This document shows positions 35,685 to 44,650 of a stretch of 64,000 nt of DNA, in pieces. The notes under the pieces are model-generated. The model did not search any database. It was given only the letters and a program-made list of their open reading frames with translations, and was not told where the DNA came from. Origin of the DNA: Chryseobacterium vaccae (GTDB taxonomy: Bacteria > Bacteroidota > Bacteroidia > Flavobacteriales > Weeksellaceae); contig NZ_VSWH01000001.1 in assembly GCF_009602705.1 (NCBI RefSeq), positions 4,823,001 to 4,887,000 of the forward strand, read 5' to 3'. Position numbers and translations under genes: made by a program. The first letter of the stretch is position 1; each line of letters starts with the position of its first letter.

Positions 35685-37091
35685 ATGTTAAAAAAATCTT
35701 TAGTATTAACGGGCATTGCTGCAGCTTTTTTTGCGCAGGCTCAGGATGTTTCTGTATTAAGGAATACTGTAGAGGCTTATTCCGGTTCTTCTATGACAGG
35801 TTCTGCAAAATTCAATGCAATGGCAGGATCTAACGGAGCTTTGGGAGGTGATGCCAATTCCTTGCTTACTAACCCCGCTGGTTTAGGGGTTGCTATTTCA
35901 AGTGAAGTTTCCGGAACTTTATCCATTGCAGGAAATAGGAATAAAAGTACCTGGAACGGTTCTACAGTAAATTATAGCAAGACAAACACTGATGTAGGGA
36001 ATATCGGAGGGGTAATTACCTTCCCGCTTATGACTGAGACAGCCTGGAAGTTTGTCAATATCGGGATCAACTATTCCAATCAATCATTAGATAATTATAT
36101 AGAATCCTCTGGAAGTAATAACCTTATCACAGATTTCAATGATGGTAAAAGTGCATCATTAGCGGGTCATGCTTATAACAGATACGGAAATCTTTCCAAA
36201 ACAAGTTTTGGGGTTGGAGCGAATTATAATCATAGTGTATATATTGGTGCCGGCTTAAATTTCTTCGGAGCATCTATTGATCAGTATGATACAGCTGCTT
36301 TTCAGATGGTTGATAACGGATCTTTAGAGTTTTTCGACAGACAGAATACTCCTTTTTCTGAAAGATCTACAGGTTTTTCAGCTTCACTAGGGGTTATCGG
36401 AAAGTTAAATCCTAATTTCAGAGTAGGAGCTTCCATTGAAACGCCTACTTTCTGGTCTATTGACAGGGAATATAACTTCTATAATGATCCTCAGCGGGGA
36501 GATGGTATCGGTGGAGAGAATCAGAAATTGACCACGCCGCTTAAAGCCACTGTGAGTGCAGCATTTGTAGCAAGCAAAAACTTTTCATTGAATGTGGACT
36601 ATACCTTAGGGGTTACAAGACCTAAGTATAAGGTATATTCCGGAACAGAAAGTGATTTGAACAGCTTCTTTAAAGATAATTATAAGAATATTTCAGAAGT
36701 AAGAATCGGTGCGGAATACAGAATCAAACAATTCAGACTAAGAGGTGGATATTCTTATACATCCAATCCTTTTGATGCTTTAACGGTAAGTCAGCTGAAT
36801 CCTGATGCTTCTGTTGCGGACAGATCGTACAGCAATATGATGTTGAATGACAGAAACCTGGCTTCTTTCGGATTAGGATATGATTTCAAGTCATTCTATA
36901 TTGATGCATCTTATCAGTATGTTACTTCCAGCTATAGCAATCCTTATTTAAGAGGGATTGAAACGGGAGATCCTGCTACAGATACAGCTTATTATTCTAG
37001 TAATAGAATCTTAGGATCAGATCATTTTGTAGTAACTGATGTGAAAAATAACAGAAATAACTTCTTTGTTACATTCGGCTGGAAATTCTAA
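35685..37091 (+). CDS. OmpP1/FadL-like outer membrane porin
   Basis: A 468-residue beta-barrel protein with signal peptide (KSLVLTGIAAAFFAQAQDVS). The N-terminal segment ARFNAMAGS-like (GSAKFNAMAGSNGALGGDAN) and NPAGLGVAISSEVSG match the FadL family hatch region. Alternating hydrophobic strands follow to the terminal FFVTFGWKF, ending in Phe as outer-membrane barrels do. The family transports hydrophobic compounds such as long-chain fatty acids or aromatics across the outer membrane. The substrate is unknown. Confidence 0.9.
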   Translation: MLKKSLVLTGIAAAFFAQAQDVSVLRNTVEAYSGSSMTGSAKFNAMAGSNGALGGDANSLLTNPAGLGVAISSEVSGTLSIAGNRNKSTWNGSTVNYSKTNTDVGNIGGVITFPLMTETAWKFVNIGINYSNQSLDNYIESSGSNNLITDFNDGKSASLAGHAYNRYGNLSKTSFGVGANYNHSVYIGAGLNFFGASIDQYDTAAFQMVDNGSLEFFDRQNTPFSERSTGFSASLGVIGKLNPNFRVGASIETPTFWSIDREYNFYNDPQRGDGIGGENQKLTTPLKATVSAAFVASKNFSLNVDYTLGVTRPKYKVYSGTESDLNSFFKDNYKNISEVRIGAEYRIKQFRLRGGYSYTSNPFDALTVSQLNPDASVADRSYSNMMLNDRNLASFGLGYDFKSFYIDASYQYVTSSYSNPYLRGIETGDPATDTAYYSSNRILGSDHFVVTDVKNNRNNFFVTFGWKF

Positions 37092-37123
37092 TTCCAGATT
37101 GTGTAATGAGTGATTAAATTGAG

Positions 37124-37150
37124 GCTCCGGACATTGTCCGGAGCTTTTTT
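37124..37150 (+). terminator. Terminator of the lipoprotein-porin operon
   Basis: A 9-bp perfect GC-rich stem (37124-37132 with 37136-37144), followed by six Ts. Confidence 0.92.
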
Positions 37151-37317
37151 ATTGGGCGTATTTTAAGATTAAATGCTGAAAGAAGGAGACTGACAGCTAC
37201 TTTTAATTATAGATATTGAAGGCTACTTAAAAAAGATAAAAACAGGTCAATATTTTTTATTATGGATGATCTTCATAACTTCCTCCTTCCATCTACGTGC
37301 TTCAAACCTGACTGATA

Positions 37318-38046
37318 TTAATGATGATGTCCCGCATGAGGGTGGCTGTGGAAAAGATGCATAACCAGAGCGAGAGAAACCCCTACAATGACCAGTCCGA
37401 TCTTGATCCAGTCAATATTATGGTTTTTGTTGCTTTCAAAAATGATAACAGATGAGATATGAAGAAAAATTCCGCCTACAATGGCCAGAAAATAGGGCTG
37501 AAGATCCGGATTGAAGTAATTCCCCAAAAGCATTCCCATAGGCGAAGCCAGAGCAAACAAAGCAACAATCAGGAGTGACGGATATGATGATCCTTTGGAT
37601 TCATTTTTTCTGTTGAATAAAAAGGCCCCAAGAATAAATGAAATAGGAAGGTTATGAAATAGAATTCCCAAGAGATAAGGTGAAAGCTCGTGCTCTTCAT
37701 TAGCTAAAGGAATTCCTTCAATAAAGGCATGAACAAATAACCCTACCATTAAGGCTACCGGAAGAATATTGTGCTCATTGTGATGGTGAAAATGACCATG
37801 CTCAAAGCCTTTTGTCAGCGCTTCAAGGATCATCTGCAGAAGAACCCCTGCAATCACGAATATTCCAAGATTACTGCCTGCTTCGGAGGTATACACTTGA
37901 GGGAACACTTCATTCAGACAGATCGTAATCAGGAATCCTGCACTCAGAACCAGCAGATTTTTGGCCAGTTTTTCCTTCTTCCCGAAGTGTTTTCCGAGAA
38001 ATACTCCTGCGATCACACTTAGGATCAGTAAAAATACCGTCATCAT
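37318..38046 (-). CDS. ZIP family metal transporter
   Basis: A 242-residue, eight-TM ZIP permease for Zn(II)/Fe(II)/Mn(II). There is a His-rich loop GHFHHHNEHN at about residues 88-97 and the conserved TM4 motif VHAFIEGIPLA with the HN/HxxxE pattern, followed by HNLPISF in TM5. The C-terminus is also His-rich (HSHPHAGHHH). Its start codon overlaps the stop of the upstream methyltransferase by one base (TAATG), so the two are translationally coupled. Confidence 0.93.
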   Translation of the reverse strand: MMTVFLLILSVIAGVFLGKHFGKKEKLAKNLLVLSAGFLITICLNEVFPQVYTSEAGSNLGIFVIAGVLLQMILEALTKGFEHGHFHHHNEHNILPVALMVGLFVHAFIEGIPLANEEHELSPYLLGILFHNLPISFILGAFLFNRKNESKGSSYPSLLIVALFALASPMGMLLGNYFNPDLQPYFLAIVGGIFLHISSVIIFESNKNHNIDWIKIGLVIVGVSLALVMHLFHSHPHAGHHH

Positions 38047-38771
38047 TATTTTTTCTTAAATAAATTAATACATCTTGGTGAGATATCTTTAGAGAATTCA
38101 TTTAACTGGTAATCTCCCCAGACTTTTATTCTTTCGAAACCACAATCTGCTGCATAAGAATGGATCTCTTCCAGTGAGTGAAGTTTTACTTTTTCAAAGA
38201 AATGAAAAGGTTTTCCGTCTGCTTCAAAGCGAATGTCTTTGATAATATGCCTGCCTTCGATCTTTTTAAGGATCTTAAATTCAATATCACCGCGTTTTAC
38301 GGAGGCTTCAGGAATTAAAGTTTTTCTCACGTATTCTTCATTCAGATAATCCAGAACAAAGTATCCTTCGGATTTCAGGGCATTGTACACAGACTGAAAG
38401 ACTTTTTTATCGTCATTTTCATTGTCGAAATATCCAAAGCTTGTAAATAAATTGAAGACTGCATCCATAGGATCAGCATCAATCGGATTTCGCATATCAT
38501 GCACGTCGAAAATAAGCGTCTGGTTTTCAAATTGTTTATCAAATTCTATACTCTGTCTGGAAAGATCAAGTCCCAGTACATCGTAGCCCAGTTTATTCAG
38601 AAAAACAGAATGTCTTCCTTTTCCGCAGGCCAGATCAATGATTCTGGATGAAGGCGGGAGCTGAAGGTCTTTTGTCAGTGCTGTAATAAAGTTTTCTGCT
38701 TCCGTATAGTCTCTGTTATTGTAGAGAAGATGATAATAAGGGGTATCAAACCAAGATTCAAACCATTCCAT
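38046..38771 (-). CDS. Class I SAM-dependent methyltransferase
   Basis: A 241-residue methyltransferase. The SAM-binding motif I is IIDLACGKGRHS, motif II-like acidic LGLDLSRQSIEFD, and motif IV DAVFNLFTSFGYF. The substrate is not identifiable. It is the first gene of a two-gene unit with the ZIP transporter. It diverges from the THUMP methyltransferase gene across 137 bases. Confidence 0.9.
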   Translation of the reverse strand: MEWFESWFDTPYYHLLYNNRDYTEAENFITALTKDLQLPPSSRIIDLACGKGRHSVFLNKLGYDVLGLDLSRQSIEFDKQFENQTLIFDVHDMRNPIDADPMDAVFNLFTSFGYFDNENDDKKVFQSVYNALKSEGYFVLDYLNEEYVRKTLIPEASVKRGDIEFKILKKIEGRHIIKDIRFEADGKPFHFFEKVKLHSLEEIHSYAADCGFERIKVWGDYQLNEFSKDISPRCINLFKKK

Positions 38772-38775
38772 AATA

Positions 38776-38808
38776 CAAAAATAACTAAATTTGCGCTGTT
38801 AAAAGCAA
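38776..38808 (-). promoter_or_regulatory. Promoter of the methyltransferase-ZIP unit
   Basis: On the minus strand TTG (38806-38808) and TATTTTTG (38776-38783) are 22 bases apart. The -7 box ends four bases before the ATG, so the message would be leaderless or nearly so. On the plus strand TAAATTTG at 38786-38793 could serve the divergent gene. Confidence 0.45.
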
Positions 38809-38820
38809 AGTATTTGCATT

Positions 38821-38904
38821 TTGAAAGATTGACAGGATCAATGGAATTTTGAATTTTGATAGCTAATCTTTTAATTTTTAAATCATTAAATCTTTTAGCA
38901 CCTT
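38821..38904. repeat. 7-nt-period palindromic array before the THUMP gene
   Basis: Units such as tggaatt, ttgaatt and ttgatag (38842-38862) are mirrored by units such as tttaatt and tttaaat (38870-38883), all in one continuous 7-nt register centred near 38862. The array ends four bases before the ATG at 38909. Confidence 0.75.
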
Positions 38905-38908
38905 AATT

Positions 38909-40075
38909 ATGGATACAGAAAATCTACAGATTCAGATAAAAACATTCTTCGGGCTGGAACAGATTTTGGCAGAAGAAGTCAAAAAGTTAGGAGGAAGAAA
39001 GGTAGAAGTGAAAAACAGAGCGGTTAATTGTGAGGGTGACCTTGGCTTTCTTTATAAAGTAAATTATTCGGCGAGAACAGCTTTGAAAATTTTGATCCCG
39101 ATTCATGAATTTAAAGCGTTCAACCAGCATCAGTTTTACGATAGACTTTTTAAGGTAAACTGGGAAGAATTCATGGATGTTGATCAATCTTTTGCCATTG
39201 ATGCTACAGTGAATTCAGAAACATTTAAGCATTCACAGTTTGTGACCCTTAAAATGAAAGATGCCATTGTAGACTATTTTCAGGATAAGTTCAAGAGACG
39301 TCCTAATGTAGAAACAAGATCGCCGGATATTAAATTTCACCTGCATATCGATCGTGAGCTGATTACCATTTCTTTAGATTCTTCCGGAGACGCTTTGTTT
39401 AAAAGAGGATACAGGAAGGAGCAGGGCGAGGCGCCTATTAATGAGGTTCTTGCCAGTGGAATGCTTCAGTTAGCAGGATGGGACGGAAAAGGGAATTTCC
39501 TTGATCCGATGTGCGGTTCGGGAACACTTCTGATTGAAGCGGCAATGATTGCGATGGATCTTCCTGCACAGACTTTCAGAAAAAGATTTGCTTTCCAGAA
39601 CTGGAAAAATTATGATGCTGATTTATTTGCCAAGATCAAAGAATTCCGCATCAACAGAGTAAAAGAATTTACCGGAAAAATTGTCGGCTATGATATTGAT
39701 GCCCGTATGCTGAACGCAGCGAGAATGAATATTGAAGCGGCAGAAATGGAAGACGTGATTGAAGTAAGAAAACAAAACTTCTTTGATTCTAAAAAAGAAC
39801 TTTTCCCTTTACTGATGGTATTTAACCCTCCTTATGATGAAAGAATCTCTATCAATGATGACGATTTCTACAAGAAAATAGGAGATACTTTCAAAACCCA
39901 TTATCCAAATACATTGGCATGGCTGATTTCTTCGGACCTTGAAGCGGTGAAAAAAATTGGGCTTCGTCCATCCAGAAAGATTAAGCTTTTCAACGGAAAA
40001 CTGGAAACACGATTCCTGCAGTACGAAATGTATGAGGGAACAAAGAAAGTTCATAAAATTGAAAACCCTAAATAA
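38909..40075 (+). CDS. THUMP-domain RNA methyltransferase (RlmL N-terminal type)
   Basis: A 388-residue 23S rRNA guanine-N2 methyltransferase-like protein. The N-terminal ~170 residues are a THUMP RNA-binding domain, followed by a Rossmann-fold methyltransferase with FLDPMCGSGTLLIEAA (SAM motif) and catalytic FNPPYDERI. It corresponds to the N-terminal half of E. coli RlmL, which makes m2G2445; the second half (RlmK) is absent, as in many bacteria. It ends at a strong terminator. Confidence 0.93.
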   Translation: MDTENLQIQIKTFFGLEQILAEEVKKLGGRKVEVKNRAVNCEGDLGFLYKVNYSARTALKILIPIHEFKAFNQHQFYDRLFKVNWEEFMDVDQSFAIDATVNSETFKHSQFVTLKMKDAIVDYFQDKFKRRPNVETRSPDIKFHLHIDRELITISLDSSGDALFKRGYRKEQGEAPINEVLASGMLQLAGWDGKGNFLDPMCGSGTLLIEAAMIAMDLPAQTFRKRFAFQNWKNYDADLFAKIKEFRINRVKEFTGKIVGYDIDARMLNAARMNIEAAEMEDVIEVRKQNFFDSKKELFPLLMVFNPPYDERISINDDDFYKKIGDTFKTHYPNTLAWLISSDLEAVKKIGLRPSRKIKLFNGKLETRFLQYEMYEGTKKVHKIENPK

Positions 40076-40081
40076 CAGATC

Positions 40082-40107
40082 AACCTTCCATCCCGGAAGG
40101 TTTTTTT
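40082..40107 (+). terminator. Terminator of the THUMP methyltransferase gene
   Basis: An 8-bp stem (40082-40089 with 40095-40102) followed by a T-run. Confidence 0.9.
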
Positions 40108-40155
40108 ATTATTTTATGAAAAGAATTTTTATTTTTGTCTAAATTCAAATACACT

Positions 40156-40554
40156 ATGGCCCTGGATTTTGTAGATGTTATAGACTTTATATCGAATCTT
40201 ATTTCACTAGGAGGAACATCATCATCCAATCACCATTATGATGACCAACCTGAGAAGAATAAAAAAATAAAATATCTTACGGAAAAAGCCAGTGCTGCTT
40301 TTGTTGTTGCGGCTTCTGTATTGCTGTTTTTTGTTTTTAAAGATCCGCTTCCGCCGGAAAACTACAGCCAGACTCTTATTATTGCTTCACTAATCGGGAT
40401 TGCGGTTTCAGGCATCCTGTTTTTTATTTTATACATTGCAGAGCTTTATTATTTTAAAAGTCTGTTCAGGCTGCTTCTCTTCAGTGGTTCAGTAATCTTG
40501 TTTTTTATTTCACTGGTTCTGTGTATTTACTTTAAATCCGGTCTGTTTGTTTAA
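40156..40554 (+). CDS. Hypothetical membrane protein
   Basis: A 132-residue protein starting at ATG 40156 (MALDFVDVIDF). The frame can be extended to a TTG at 40135, but that would add seven polar residues close to the terminator, so the ATG is preferred. There are three hydrophobic segments in the C-terminal part (about 45-60, 75-97, 106-126), with an N-terminal soluble stretch of Gly, Ser and His. No family was recognised. Confidence 0.72.
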   Translation: MALDFVDVIDFISNLISLGGTSSSNHHYDDQPEKNKKIKYLTEKASAAFVVAASVLLFFVFKDPLPPENYSQTLIIASLIGIAVSGILFFILYIAELYYFKSLFRLLLFSGSVILFFISLVLCIYFKSGLFV

Positions 40555-40560
40555 ATAAAA

Positions 40561-40583
40561 AAGCTCCCTGAAAAAAGGAGCTT
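40561..40583 (-). terminator. Terminator of the 40.6 kb secreted protein gene
   Basis: A 7-bp stem (40561-40567 with 40577-40583), followed on the minus strand by TTTT. Confidence 0.7.
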
Positions 40584-40618
40584 AAGTATTGTAAAAACTG
40601 GTTTCAGACAGTACTATT

Positions 40619-41542
40619 TTATAAAGTTGTTTTGGTAAACATCTGAACAGACATATATCCTCTTCCCCAGTTAAAATTCGGATCCGCAGTAGCCCACATG
40701 TTAAATCTGATGGTTGAAGTATCCGCAGTAGGTTCTACATAGCCATTTAAAGCATAAATAACGTTGATTGGGGTAGCTGTATTATTAACAACAGTATCAC
40801 CTACTGTTGCATTTACTGAGGCCATTCTTGACGCTACTCCTGTTGAAACGGCCGGAACTGTATATTTTCTGGACCCGGCCGGAAGCTCAGCTCCGTTTTT
40901 CAAAAATCTGATCCCGAAATATCCCCCGAAATTGGTTGATATGGTAGTAGTACCTATGGGAACACTGTAAGTGGTAACCAGCTTGGCCTGAGTAAATGGT
41001 GGAATGGTGATGGTAATGTTTAGTCCTAAATTGAGATTATTTACTGTGGTCCCTACAGTAACTGGCTGATCAACAGGAGCAGCTGCCGTAACGTCAAATA
41101 CGTTGTCAAGCCTCCAGGCTGTTTTGTCACGCTGCTGATAAGTGATCCATTGGGGAGATGCCGGAGTTCCGTAATTGGTGTAAAACCCTTCTTCCATATT
41201 CACTGTAACATTGGTATTATAAACAATAAGACCCTTGGCAGGAGAAGGAATTGTCACTCCATCTGTAGGAGTAGATAGGCTGACGCGAGGAATAAGCATC
41301 CCCTTATTGGTAGCATCCACCTGAAATTTTGCTGAAGCATCCGGTGTTATCGTTCCTAAGGCTGCAGATCCAGCAGAGGTAACAATGAAATCGTTGGCTG
41401 TTTGGGCAGGGGTAGGAGAAGCTGCATTGTCTTTACTCCCATCTACGTGAAATGCTCCGCTAGGCGTATTTGTTCCTATTCCAACTTGGGCGTATGAAAA
41501 AATACTGAAGGCTAATAAGATAGATGTTAAATTTGTTTTCAT
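40619..41542 (-). CDS. Secreted protein of unknown function
   Basis: A 307-residue protein with signal peptide MKTNLTSILLAFSIFSYAQV. The mature part starts GIGTNTPSGAFHVDG, a motif common at the N-terminus of Bacteroidota surface and fibre-like proteins. It continues with KGMLIPRVSLSTPTDGVTIPSPAKGLIVYNTN, and the rest is Thr/Val/Pro-rich and predicted all-beta. No T9SS domain is seen. Adhesin-like by style only. Confidence 0.8.
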   Translation of the reverse strand: MKTNLTSILLAFSIFSYAQVGIGTNTPSGAFHVDGSKDNAASPTPAQTANDFIVTSAGSAALGTITPDASAKFQVDATNKGMLIPRVSLSTPTDGVTIPSPAKGLIVYNTNVTVNMEEGFYTNYGTPASPQWITYQQRDKTAWRLDNVFDVTAAAPVDQPVTVGTTVNNLNLGLNITITIPPFTQAKLVTTYSVPIGTTTISTNFGGYFGIRFLKNGAELPAGSRKYTVPAVSTGVASRMASVNATVGDTVVNNTATPINVIYALNGYVEPTADTSTIRFNMWATADPNFNWGRGYMSVQMFTKTTL

Positions 41543-41745
41543 AAATTGTACTTTTGGTTATAAAATTCTTTAAAATTAAGAATTATAAGTTAGATATAAC
41601 TAATAATTAATCAACAATGTATGAATTATATTTTAAATAATTGTTTATGAGTATTTTTTTTGTTCTGATTAAAAAATGTTGGATAATCTATGGCAAAGTG
41701 TTTGCGGGTTCTTCTGTGAATAAGTAATTTTGAAAAATTTTTAAT

Positions 41746-42750
41746 TTGAAGCCTACTATTTCCATTGTCGTTGCTATTTTCAACCGAAAAGATGAACTTT
41801 TTGAGCTGCTGAATTCTCTGTCACACCAGACAGATAAAGAGTTTGAGGTGATTATTGTAGATGACGGTTCCTTTGTAGATCTTAAACCCACCATACATAA
41901 TTTTGAGGGAATGCTGGATGTCAAATATTTCCGTAAAGATAATTCAGGACCGGGTCTTACCAGAAATTACGGAGCAAAGCGGGCTCAGAATGACTGGCTG
42001 CTATTTGTTGACAGTGATGTGATCGTAGAGAAAGACTATATTGAGAATATCAAAAAAGACATAGAAACCATTCCGTGTGACGCATTCGGGGGAGCAGATA
42101 AGGCTCATAAAGGTTTTAACCTGATGCAGAAAGCCATTTCTTACTCCATGACGTCTGTTTTTACAACCGGCGGGATTAGAGGAAGTAAAAAATCTGTTTC
42201 TAAATTCCAGCCGAGAAGCTTTAATATGGGAGTGAAGAAGTCTGTTTTTGAAAAAGTAGGTGGTTTTTCCGAAATGAGAATAGGTGAAGATCCGGATCTG
42301 TCGATGACTCTTTGGGAAAATGGCTTTACAACCGCTTTTTTTGATGATATTGCTGTTTACCATAAACGCAGGGTGGACTTTGGAAAATTTTCCAAGCAGG
42401 TATATCAGTTTGGCTGTGCAAGACCTATCCTTAATCAAAGGCATCCGAATTATGTGAAAATGTCCTTTGCTTTTCCTACTTTGTTTCTTTTGGGATATAT
42501 TTTAGGCTTCCTTGAGTATTTTCTTATGCAAAGGGGAATTATCCTGGCTTTTTATGGATTGTATACTTTCATGGTGCTTTTTCATGCACTGATTGTTACC
42601 CGGAACATAAGTATTGCCGGAATGGCAGTCATTTCCACCTATATCCAGATGTTTTCTTATGGTTACGGATTTTTAAAATCGTGGATATTACTGAATGTTT
42701 TCAGAATGAAGCCGGAAGAGGCTTTTCCAAAACATTTCCATACAAAATAA
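41746..42750 (+). CDS. Family 2 glycosyltransferase
   Basis: A 334-residue GT-A fold glycosyltransferase with TTG start. The start is forced because an in-frame TGA lies 15 bases upstream and the first strand of the fold (PTISIVVAIFNRKDEL) begins at the second codon after it. The nucleotide-binding acidic pairs are IIVDDGSF and LLFVDSDVIV (D-x-D); the acceptor-side acidic motif is GEDPDLSMTLW. At the C-terminus there are two to three membrane helices. It probably adds sugar to an envelope polysaccharide or glycolipid. No partner genes are nearby. Confidence 0.93.
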   Translation: MKPTISIVVAIFNRKDELFELLNSLSHQTDKEFEVIIVDDGSFVDLKPTIHNFEGMLDVKYFRKDNSGPGLTRNYGAKRAQNDWLLFVDSDVIVEKDYIENIKKDIETIPCDAFGGADKAHKGFNLMQKAISYSMTSVFTTGGIRGSKKSVSKFQPRSFNMGVKKSVFEKVGGFSEMRIGEDPDLSMTLWENGFTTAFFDDIAVYHKRRVDFGKFSKQVYQFGCARPILNQRHPNYVKMSFAFPTLFLLGYILGFLEYFLMQRGIILAFYGLYTFMVLFHALIVTRNISIAGMAVISTYIQMFSYGYGFLKSWILLNVFRMKPEEAFPKHFHTK

Positions 42751-42751
42751 A

Positions 42752-42773
42752 AGCTGCCGGAAAATTCCGACAG
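42752..42773. terminator. Hairpin between convergent glycosyltransferase and PLP enzyme genes
   Basis: A 10-bp stem with one mismatch separates two converging genes. The T-run is short, so it is a moderate terminator. Confidence 0.6.
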
Positions 42774-42789
42774 CCTTTGTAACAATAAA

Positions 42790-44016
42790 TTAAGATATGA
42801 ATATAGTTTCATGGTTGAGAACGCCTGTTTTCAGCATGCATTCCCGCATTTTTTGATAAGTTCTCTCTATATCCTGATCCAGGCCTATAGAGAATCTGAT
42901 AAGTCCGTCTGATATTCCCATGGCTTCACGTTCTTCCTCAGGAATTTCTGATGAGGTTGAACTTCCGGAACATGAGAATAAGGTTTTATAGAATCCAAGG
43001 CTTACCGCTAAGTATCCTAAGTTTTCCTGCTGCATCATTTCCATGAGTTCATTGGCTTTATCGGTTGTTCCGGCATCTAATGTCAGCAGTCCGCCGAACC
43101 CATAGTCTTCATGCATCATGCTTTTCATCAGTTCATGATCTTTGTGAGAAGCTAACCCCGGGTAAGATACTTTTAAACCATCTTTTTCAAACCTTTCAGC
43201 AAGGTATAGGGCATTGTAGCTATGTTGTTTCATTCTGATGTGGAGTGTCCTCAGGTTCTTCAGGATGCTTGCCGAACGGAAGCTGTCCATGGTAGGTCCC
43301 AGAAGCATGCAGGCTCCGTTATTTACGTTTTTAGTATCATTAATAAATTCCTGGCTTCCACAGTATACTCCGCCAACAGTATCGCTGCTTCCATTGATGA
43401 ATTTAGTAAGGCTGTGGATCACAATATCTGCTCCCAGTAATTTCGGTGAAACGGAAAGAGGGGAGAAGGTGTTGTCTACGATCAGCTGTAAACCATGTTT
43501 TTTACAGATTTCAGAAAGTTTTCTCAGATCTGCAACTTCCAGAAGCGGATTGCTTACGCTTTCGCAGTAAATGATTTTAGTACTTGGCTTTATGGAATTT
43601 TCGATAGACTCAAAATTGCTGATGTCTACGAAAGTGGTTTCAATATTGAAAGGAGGCAGGAAGTTCTTTAAAAAAGCATACGTTCCTCCATAAATGGTTC
43701 TGCTGGAAATAATATGATCTCCGCTTTTACAGATTTGCATCAAAACTGACGTAATAGCACCCATACCTGATGCTGTTACATTGGCTGCTTCGGTGTTTTC
43801 CATTTTAGCCAGAGCCTGTGCCAGATAAAGATTCATCGGGGATGAATGTCTGGAATATAAATAGCATCCTTCTGCATTTCCTTCAAAAGTATCGAACATG
43901 GTTTTTGCAGAAAGAAAAGTATAAGTAGAGCTGTCAGAGATCGAAGGATTTACTCCTCCGAATTCACCAAAATACTGAAGATCCTGAATCTCATTCGCCG
44001 CATTAAAATTTTCCAT
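42790..44016 (-). CDS. Cys/Met metabolism PLP enzyme, methionine gamma-lyase-like
   Basis: A 408-residue fold-type I PLP enzyme of the trans-sulfuration family. Visible hallmarks are YSRHSSPM (substrate/phosphate loop from the neighbouring subunit), ASGMGAITSVL (phosphate cup), YCESVSNP, LIVDNTFSP with the Asp that pairs with the pyridine nitrogen, and VIHSLTKFINGSSD with the Schiff-base Lys. Compatible reactions are methionine or homocysteine gamma-elimination or cystathionine cleavage. It diverges from an Lrp-type regulator, which fits control by an amino acid. Confidence 0.88.
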   Translation of the reverse strand: MENFNAANEIQDLQYFGEFGGVNPSISDSSTYTFLSAKTMFDTFEGNAEGCYLYSRHSSPMNLYLAQALAKMENTEAANVTASGMGAITSVLMQICKSGDHIISSRTIYGGTYAFLKNFLPPFNIETTFVDISNFESIENSIKPSTKIIYCESVSNPLLEVADLRKLSEICKKHGLQLIVDNTFSPLSVSPKLLGADIVIHSLTKFINGSSDTVGGVYCGSQEFINDTKNVNNGACMLLGPTMDSFRSASILKNLRTLHIRMKQHSYNALYLAERFEKDGLKVSYPGLASHKDHELMKSMMHEDYGFGGLLTLDAGTTDKANELMEMMQQENLGYLAVSLGFYKTLFSCSGSSTSSEIPEEEREAMGISDGLIRFSIGLDQDIERTYQKMRECMLKTGVLNHETIFIS

Positions 44017-44134
44017 AAGCTTTAAGTTTTATTGATGGCCTAAATATGCTTTGTTTTCAGAATTATTACAATATAAATTTAAATTTGTAGAATATAAATC
44101 TATTAATTCCGTTTTACTTAGAAAATATGTTTGT

Positions 44135-44142
44135 TATCTTTG
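44135..44142 (+). promoter_or_regulatory. Promoter -7 box of the Lrp gene
   Basis: TATCTTTG (TAnnTTTG) lies 31 bases before the Lrp-family ATG. The -33 element is not exact. Confidence 0.45.
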
Positions 44143-44173
44143 AGAATGTTAAACTTTTTCCAAAAAAACATCT

Positions 44174-44632
44174 ATGAATTTTGATGAAACAGATAAAAAA
44201 CTGCTCGTGTTACTTCAGGAAGACTGCAAGCAAACCACCAAAGAACTGTCTTACAAGCTTGGACTTTCTGTTACAGCCGTATACGAACGGGTAAGGAAGC
44301 TTGAAAATCTGGGCGTGATCTCAAAGTATGTAGCTCTTCTTGACCGGCATAAAGTAAACCGGGATTTTATTGTACTGTGTCATATAAAATTAACGCAGCA
44401 CAAAAAGGAATTTGTGATGCAGTTTGAAAAGGAAATCATGAACCTTAACGAGGTTACAGAATGTTTTCATGTAAGTGGAGATTATGATTACATTCTTAAA
44501 ATAGGGGTGAAAGATATGCAGGATTACAGAAATTTTATGCTAACCAAACTGACCGCTTTGCAACATATTGCGAGTACTCACAGCTCATTTATGATCTCTG
44601 AGGTGAAAAATACAACGGCTATTGAGCTTTAA
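44174..44632 (+). CDS. Lrp/AsnC family transcriptional regulator
   Basis: A 152-residue regulator. The N-terminal helix-turn-helix is LGLSVTAVYERVRKLENLGVI. The RAM effector domain follows, with VLCHIKLTQHKKEF and VTECFHVSGDYDYILKIGVKD, the typical dimer and ligand-binding core. Such proteins sense amino acids. Its divergent neighbour, the methionine gamma-lyase-like enzyme, is the natural target, and the 157-base shared region would hold the operators. Confidence 0.95.
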   Translation: MNFDETDKKLLVLLQEDCKQTTKELSYKLGLSVTAVYERVRKLENLGVISKYVALLDRHKVNRDFIVLCHIKLTQHKKEFVMQFEKEIMNLNEVTECFHVSGDYDYILKIGVKDMQDYRNFMLTKLTALQHIASTHSSFMISEVKNTTAIEL

Positions 44633-44650
44633 TTATTGAAATTCCGGCGC

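Noticed and set aside
40135..40155. TTG start seven codons upstream of the 40.2 kb membrane protein
   Set aside because: ATG at 40156 fits better, leaving room after the upstream terminator. By contrast the TTG at 41746 is kept because no alternative exists.
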